64,000 bases of DNA from Chryseobacterium oleae (lineage in GTDB: Bacteria > Bacteroidota > Bacteroidia > Flavobacteriales > Weeksellaceae): assembly GCF_900115055.1 (NCBI RefSeq), contig NZ_FOVD01000003.1:1-64000 (forward strand). Direction: 5' to 3'. The position numbers were made by a program, and so were the translations under genes. This document shows positions 59,241 to 64,000 of this stretch, one piece after another. Within the stretch, counting starts at the first letter, position 1. Each line of letters opens with the position of its first letter. The notes below the pieces were generated by a model that was not told the DNA's origin, did no database searches, and worked only from the letters and a program-made list of their open reading frames with translations.

Positions 59241-59834
59241 ATGATTGCTGAAGATGTACTCTTTTCATTTGGAGCAGAAACCAAAGAATATAAACCGGGA
59301 GATATTATTTTCCGGGAAGGCGAATTTTCCACATTTTATTACCAGATTGAAAAGGGGCAGATCAAACTCAATAATTATACGGAAGACGGAAAGGAATTTA
59401 TTCAGAACATATTTTCCGGGGGACACAGTTTCGGGGAGTCACTGCTGTTTGTAGACCGTCCCTATCCCATGAATGCTATCGCTATAAAGAACTCTCATAT
59501 TATAAGACTTCCCAAATCCGATTTTTTGAATTTAATCAAAGAAAATCAGGACGTTTCCCTGAATGTCTATCAATGTATGGCCGAAAGAATGTACTACAAA
59601 TACATCATGCTGTATAACCTCTCTTTTCAGAATCCCATGCTGAAACTGAAACAGCTCATGGATTATCTTAAAAGTTATCAGGAAGACAAAAGTCCCTATT
59701 CTTTTGAAATTCCGCTTACAAGACAGCAACTGGCTTCCCTTACCGGAGTCCGCGTAGAAACCGTTATCAGAGCTATAAAAACAATGGAAAAAGAGAAGAT
59801 TTTGAAGATTGAGAAGAGGAAGATTTTGTATTAG
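59241..59834 (+). CDS. Crp/Fnr-family regulator (paralogue of 17523)
   Basis: A 197-residue regulator with a cyclic-nucleotide-binding-like barrel (FREGEFSTFYYQIEKGQIKL, LNNYTEDGKEFIQ) and a helix-turn-helix TRQQLASLTGVRVETVIRAI that is almost identical to the one in the regulator at 17523. No iron-sulfur cysteines. The near-identical recognition helix suggests that both read the same TGAC-N4-GTCA operators. A long, partly palindromic upstream gap (634 bp) may carry its regulation. A weak -7-like AACATTTG lies near 59208. Effector and targets are unknown. Confidence 0.87.
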   Translation: MIAEDVLFSFGAETKEYKPGDIIFREGEFSTFYYQIEKGQIKLNNYTEDGKEFIQNIFSGGHSFGESLLFVDRPYPMNAIAIKNSHIIRLPKSDFLNLIKENQDVSLNVYQCMAERMYYKYIMLYNLSFQNPMLKLKQLMDYLKSYQEDKSPYSFEIPLTRQQLASLTGVRVETVIRAIKTMEKEKILKIEKRKILY

Positions 59835-59977
59835 TCTGGAAGATGGGAGAAGGAAGATGGAAGTTCTATGAAGCCTGCGAAGAAAACAGAAGTCTCTTCA
59901 ATTGGTATTTTTTAGTTTAGAAAAGAAAAATGGAAGCTATTTACAGACTTCCATTATTTATTTACACTTTTCTCCCT

Positions 59978-62146
59978 TTATTGATTTTCCACAAAATTAA
60001 GATTCCGGATAAATTCATGACAACCTTCAAAATCGAAATGGCGGTTTTTCAATAGTTCTATTTGATACTTTATAGGTAAGAATTGTCCCCATTTTGAAAA
60101 ATCTAAAATTCCCGGACTTTTTTCAATTGCTATAGACAATGCTAAGTCTAAATCAGAAGGTATTTTGGATATTTCTTTAATGGTTGATTTGAAAATTTCT
60201 CTATTCATTTTCTTTTGATTTACATCCTCATTAGTTTTTATACTAAAACAGCTTTCCAGCTCAGAATAATGACATGCTATTCCTTTAGTTTCAAGAAGAA
60301 ACCTGATCGTCCTGTTAATTCTGGAATCAGCAAATGAATAGAATCTGATATTGCTATTACTTAATAATAAAGGACGGTCACTCTGGATATCCTTAAGATC
60401 AAAAATTGAAAATTCTTTACGAAGATCATGTATTACATTTTCACCATTTTCATTAATAGATTCTATCTTATTTTTTTCTTTTAAAATACTAAGCATTTTT
60501 TCTCTAATCCTATGAGTGGTATCTCCACCATTGCCAAAAAACACAGGCTTTTTCCCATCTTTAGCAGGAATAACTTCTATCTTTTTTGATTGGAGATCTA
60601 CCTCTACAATCTTCCATATTCGAGCGGCAAGAAATATGTTTTCATCCTCTTTAAGCTGGAAAGATAATGGCAGTTCTCCTATTTTATTGCCGTTATGAGA
60701 AACTTTAAAAAAGGTTTCCGTTTTAAAAACGCTGTAAAAATCTTTATTATTAACGACCTTTTCTCCTTCTATTCCAATAATAAGCTCTTTTCCTAATTTT
60801 TCAAAAAAATTAATTTTTATAAGATTACTGATCACCTCTACAGTTTCTTCTTCTGTAACGTTAGTAAATGTTTTATTTAATTTAATTTCATGGAGAAGCT
60901 TATCTAAAGTGATTCCTGAGGTTCCTTTAACTATTGAAAGAAGCTGATGAACAAGAATATCATAAGGTTTTTGGCTAACAGATACTGGTTCTATATAATG
61001 TTCCTGATATAATTGCCAGCAAGCTAGTGACTGCACTAAGCTCCATTCATCCGTTGCATATAAAAACAAATTACTTGCTTTATCCTCTCTTCGTCCGCTC
61101 CGCCCAACTCTCTGTATCAAAGAAGCGATACTATTGGTAGAATCAATCTGCACGACTTCATCAACATTGCCTATATCAATCCCCAATTCCAATGTAGAAG
61201 TACAGGAAATACAAAATTTCCGGCTCTTATTGTCTTGTTTTGCAAATTCTTCTATATCCTCTCTTACTTCTTTATCCACGGAAGAATGATGGGAGAAATA
61301 ATTTTTATGTCCGTTTTTTCTTTCAGATTCTCTTTTAAGTTTTACAGCAACTTCTTCAACCCTTCCTCTAAAGTTAGGAAATATTAAAACTTTACTGTTT
61401 TTAGTCTGTTCATAAAGATCTTCAATCAATTCCACAGGGAGTTCACTATTTCCTCCTTCAAAGTATTTAAAAACAGCATTAATAGGTTTCGGCGTAGTAT
61501 CTCTGATGACTTTCGTACGTTCAGGATCTCCCAGAAAATCTTTGAGTTCAGCGTATTTATTTTCATCACTTACCGTTGCCGAAAGGGCCACGGTACTGAA
61601 CTTCTTTTTATTGACTTTCTGAAGCCGCTGCAACAGAGACTGCAGATGAATTCCTCTGTCTGAGCCTAAAAAGGAATGAATTTCATCAATAACCACATAC
61701 TCTACCGTTGAAAAAAGATGATGGATATGGTGAGGCTTATTCACAAACATTGCTTCCACAGATTCGGGCGTGATGAGTACAATTCCTTCCGGAGCTTTGA
61801 TCAGGCGGTCTTTGGCTCCTTTTGAAGCCTCTCCATGCCATTTGGTTACCGGAACATCCAGATACGCACAGAGTTTTTCCACGCGCATGAACTGGTCGTT
61901 GATCAAAGCAATCAACGGTGAGATGTAGAGAACTTTTACGCCCTGTTCCTTAAAATTAACTTTTGAAAGGATCGGCAGAAAGGCAGCCTCCGTTTTACCT
62001 GAAGCGGTTCTCGAAATTAAAACATAATTAGTGTCATTCGGAATAATCTTTTGAATGGCCGCGTCCTGAATAGGTCTCAGACTTTCCCATTTCTGGTCGC
62101 GGATGTATTTTCTGATCGGCTCAGAAAGCATGTCGAATGCTGTCAT
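59978..62146 (-). CDS. Lhr-like SF2 DEAD/DEAH helicase
   Basis: A 722-residue superfamily 2 helicase. Motif I is SRTASGKTEA (45-54), motif Ia PLIALINDQ, Ib TPESVEAMF, motif II DEIH (154-157), motif III SAT (189-191) and motif VI QRVGRSGRRED. This is the Lhr/BrxHI-like group. The C-terminal third is a unique region without a recognised nuclease. It overlaps the ATPase gene by 4 bp (ATGA), so it is translationally coupled to it as the last gene of the module. Its likely role is DNA translocation or unwinding within a stress or defence complex. Confidence 0.88.
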   Translation of the reverse strand: MTAFDMLSEPIRKYIRDQKWESLRPIQDAAIQKIIPNDTNYVLISRTASGKTEAAFLPILSKVNFKEQGVKVLYISPLIALINDQFMRVEKLCAYLDVPVTKWHGEASKGAKDRLIKAPEGIVLITPESVEAMFVNKPHHIHHLFSTVEYVVIDEIHSFLGSDRGIHLQSLLQRLQKVNKKKFSTVALSATVSDENKYAELKDFLGDPERTKVIRDTTPKPINAVFKYFEGGNSELPVELIEDLYEQTKNSKVLIFPNFRGRVEEVAVKLKRESERKNGHKNYFSHHSSVDKEVREDIEEFAKQDNKSRKFCISCTSTLELGIDIGNVDEVVQIDSTNSIASLIQRVGRSGRREDKASNLFLYATDEWSLVQSLACWQLYQEHYIEPVSVSQKPYDILVHQLLSIVKGTSGITLDKLLHEIKLNKTFTNVTEEETVEVISNLIKINFFEKLGKELIIGIEGEKVVNNKDFYSVFKTETFFKVSHNGNKIGELPLSFQLKEDENIFLAARIWKIVEVDLQSKKIEVIPAKDGKKPVFFGNGGDTTHRIREKMLSILKEKNKIESINENGENVIHDLRKEFSIFDLKDIQSDRPLLLSNSNIRFYSFADSRINRTIRFLLETKGIACHYSELESCFSIKTNEDVNQKKMNREIFKSTIKEISKIPSDLDLALSIAIEKSPGILDFSKWGQFLPIKYQIELLKNRHFDFEGCHEFIRNLNFVENQ

Positions 62147-63459
62147 ATTTCCTCAATACTGTCTAACATTACCAAATCATTCGGTCTCTCATCTGAAATC
62201 TCAATTTCCCCGAAAAGCTGCTTTTTATCTACATTTGGATTCTGCCTGATGATGTTCAGAATATTCAGAAAATCCCTGATCACTTCTCTGGGAGTCAGGA
62301 ATTCTGAAGCTCCCGGTTTATTGAACATTTCTTCCATGAAAGCAAAAATTTCATCGTCGGTGATATTCAGTTCTACTTTATAGTTAAAATCAAAAATCAG
62401 CTTCAGTTTTTTCAGTAAAACAAAGATTTCATTATGGTCCAAAGGTGTTAATTTGATCACCGGCTGGGCAAAATCCCTGATCTCAAGTGTTTCAAATTTA
62501 TTGGTTTCCAGTCTGGATTTTAAAGCCTGATAGCTGAACAGTCCTCTCCTTTCATTTTCCAGAAATTCTTTTGTTCCTGCAAAATTAATGAAGAGATTGG
62601 AAATTTTCCCTTGAAAACAGTCGTTATAGATAGATAAAATTTTCTCGTAATTTTTTTCACGGGCCGCTGCCGTAGATATTTTGTAGAGATTGATAGCTTC
62701 ATCGAGATTGATCATAAACCCGCTATAGCCCATGCTTACAAAGAATTTACAGAAATTCTTAAGCATATCGTAAAAATTGGAATCATTGATAATTTCCCGG
62801 ACACCCAGATCCTGTCTTGCTTCTGTTTTGGTTTTATATTCACCTTTGAGCCACTTCAAAGCATTTCTGCGAAGCAATTCATCTCCTTTAATGTAACCCT
62901 CGTAGTATTTAACAATCACAGAACCGAAATCGAAACCGCCGACTTCCGTGATTTCATTTACCGTTTTCATAATAGAATTCTGGATCAGACCCAAATACTG
63001 ATCATTTCTGATTTCCGACAGTGAAATATGGTTTTCTTCAGCAGTTTTCGTAATCACTTGCTCGATCCATTTTTCCAGCAAAGTCTGTAATGCGCCGCCT
63101 TCCGGCTTGGTCTGGATGGCAATATTGTCCATAATGGCAGAATACAGGATCACGCTTTTTCCGTCGTTGGAATACAGCCTGTTGTCCGGGGTAAAATCTG
63201 CATTGGAAACAACGAATTTCTGTTTCAGGGCAACAGTGTTCAGCAGATGAAGCATAAAAGATTTTCCGCTTCCAAAATCACCGATCCAGAATTTCGCCAT
63301 GCTGTGGCCGTTTTTCACGTCATCCAAAGAGCTTATGAATGCATTGATCTCTTCCGATCTTCCAACGGTTATATGCTGTACCCCTATTTTCGGGACTACT
63401 CCGCTCACCAGCGAATTGATAATGGAAGTGGCTTCTTTGGGTTTAATATTGTCAATCAT
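62143..63459 (-). CDS. P-loop ATPase of the BrxC/BrxD (DUF2791) group
   Basis: A 438-residue AAA-type ATPase. Walker A is GDFGSGKS (60-67, in KFWIGDFGSGKSFML) and Walker B is the hydrophobic strand with LDEA (GFMINLDEAINLYKI). The IRDFLNILNIIRQNP end is typical of the DUF2791/BREX ATP-binding family, which is usually encoded beside an Lhr-like helicase. It overlaps the upstream TerB-domain gene by 8 bp and the downstream helicase by 4 bp, a sign of stoichiometric production. Its role is inferred as a DNA-loading or regulatory ATPase. No BREX PglX/PglZ or BrxL gene is seen in this window. Confidence 0.85.
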   Translation of the reverse strand: MIDNIKPKEATSIINSLVSGVVPKIGVQHITVGRSEEINAFISSLDDVKNGHSMAKFWIGDFGSGKSFMLHLLNTVALKQKFVVSNADFTPDNRLYSNDGKSVILYSAIMDNIAIQTKPEGGALQTLLEKWIEQVITKTAEENHISLSEIRNDQYLGLIQNSIMKTVNEITEVGGFDFGSVIVKYYEGYIKGDELLRRNALKWLKGEYKTKTEARQDLGVREIINDSNFYDMLKNFCKFFVSMGYSGFMINLDEAINLYKISTAAAREKNYEKILSIYNDCFQGKISNLFINFAGTKEFLENERRGLFSYQALKSRLETNKFETLEIRDFAQPVIKLTPLDHNEIFVLLKKLKLIFDFNYKVELNITDDEIFAFMEEMFNKPGASEFLTPREVIRDFLNILNIIRQNPNVDKKQLFGEIEISDERPNDLVMLDSIEEI

Positions 63460-64000
63460 TGTTTAAAAGTTTTTTATAATAATCAGTATTAATCGTAAAA
63501 TATTCATCCTCTTCTTCAATAAGGATGTCGTCGAGGGTTTCAAAACAGAGATCATTAATTGAATCTATGGTAGATCCCATAAACAGGTTCTTAGACTGTA
63601 AATAAGCAGCCATTTCACTTTGTGGAATATTAAAACTCTGTTTTTCAAATAAGTCTAAAATTTCCTTCTGAATGTCTGATAAATTCAGTTGTTCAATATA
63701 TTTCTGAGTGTCTGTTTCGGCATTGTGATGAGTGATATTCATCGTCAGTTCGTCCTCTTCTTCGGTCCCTGCTGGTTGTTCACTTATATTTTCTGCCTCA
63801 TAATCATCTCTGAGATATTCTTCCAGCAAAGCTACCGTTCCGGAATGCTGTTTCTGAACATTTTCAACGGCATCTCTGTCGATCATTATTTTTTTTCTCT
63901 TCGGAAGATACAGTTTAGAGGCCTTTTCAATCGCTGCTTCAAGATTTCTTGTTGTAATGAATTCGTTTAATATATTTTCAAAATCTGTAAGCTGCTCCTG
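63452..64000 (-). CDS. TerB_C-domain protein (5' part outside window)
   Basis: The open frame runs without a stop to the right edge, so the ATG at 63886 is internal and the protein begins outside the window. At least 182 residues are visible. The C-terminus (FMGSTIDSINDLCFETLDDI, LIEEEDEYFTINTDYYK) is the signature end of the TerB_C domain (PF15615), preceded by helical sequence (LSDIQKEILDLFEKQSFNIP) and an acidic linker. TerB_N-TerB-TerB_C proteins are described as putative metal-binding partners of Ter-dependent and DNA-processing systems, often beside an ATPase and a helicase exactly as here. Confidence 0.8.
   Translation of the reverse strand, partial: QEQLTDFENILNEFITTRNLEAAIEKASKLYLPKRKKIMIDRDAVENVQKQHSGTVALLEEYLRDDYEAENISEQPAGTEEEDELTMNITHHNAETDTQKYIEQLNLSDIQKEILDLFEKQSFNIPQSEMAAYLQSKNLFMGSTIDSINDLCFETLDDILIEEEDEYFTINTDYYKKLLNND

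Noticed and set aside
63452..63886. Complete 144-residue gene starting at 63886
   Set aside because: The frame stays open upstream through the window edge, so the ATG is internal; the gene is a partial TerB_C protein.
1..64000. tRNA, rRNA, CRISPR array, prophage
   Set aside because: I looked for typical conserved loops, spaced direct repeats and phage structural genes while reading and found none. Absence cannot be guaranteed without a search tool.

Overview
The window looks like chromosomal DNA of a Chryseobacterium-type bacterium (Bacteroidota, Flavobacteriia, Weeksellaceae). The signs are an AT-rich genome, many Bacteroidota-type promoters (TAnnTTTG, sometimes with TTTG about 19 bp upstream), SusC/CarboxypepD-style TonB receptor architecture, a CzcA-TolC fusion, and a siderophore locus that fits what is known of Chryseobacterium chryseochelin. 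No rRNA, tRNA, CRISPR array or complete insertion sequence was seen. A transposase tail of probable IS110 type enters from the left edge. All assignments come from reading motifs and context; no database search was possible.

Layout. 1-7 kb: IS110 remnant, a MocR/PdxR-type regulator, methionine aminopeptidase, a DNase I-fold hydrolase and a large AsmA-like protein. 7-13 kb: a heavy-metal efflux operon (small exported protein, CzcA fused to TolC, CusB-like adaptor). 13-17 kb: two siderophore-interacting flavoproteins, a Crp/Fnr regulator, an MFS transporter and an unknown protein, all on the minus strand. 17.5-24 kb: FNR-like and AraC regulators, a VOC-MATE pair, a possible small RNA, a two-repeat MVL-type lectin, and a NimR/NimT-like divergent pair. 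24-26.7 kb: DUF421 protein, acetyltransferase, metallo-hydrolase and HxlR regulator. 26.7-33 kb: a biotin operon (unknown diiron-like protein, bioF, bioD, bioB, bioA) with a divergent MocR-type regulator.

33.3-48.3 kb is the centrepiece: a tightly packed nine-gene NRPS-independent siderophore operon on the minus strand (PLP decarboxylase, IucA/IucC-GNAT fusion, N-hydroxylase, second IucA/IucC, MATE exporter, acyl carrier protein, AMP-ligase, TonB receptor, PepSY membrane protein) and a divergent 2-oxoglutarate dioxygenase resembling lysine 4-hydroxylases. The inferred logic is lysine to 4-hydroxylysine to 3-hydroxycadaverine, then N-hydroxylation and acylation, condensation onto citrate, export, and re-uptake through TonB with release at the inner membrane. 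The ACP/AMP-ligase pair is the unusual part and may load fumarate or a fatty acid.

48.6-59.8 kb is a mixed accessory region: esterases, small Crp/HxlR/NUDIX/LuxR-type regulators, three more transporters and hydrolases, a nucleosidase and a DsbA-like protein, with several palindromes lying on promoters. 59.9-64 kb holds a translationally coupled, minus-strand three-gene module cut by the right edge: a TerB_C-domain protein, a BrxC/BrxD (DUF2791)-type P-loop ATPase and an Lhr-like SF2 helicase. It resembles the DNA-processing arm of Ter/BREX-related stress or defence systems.
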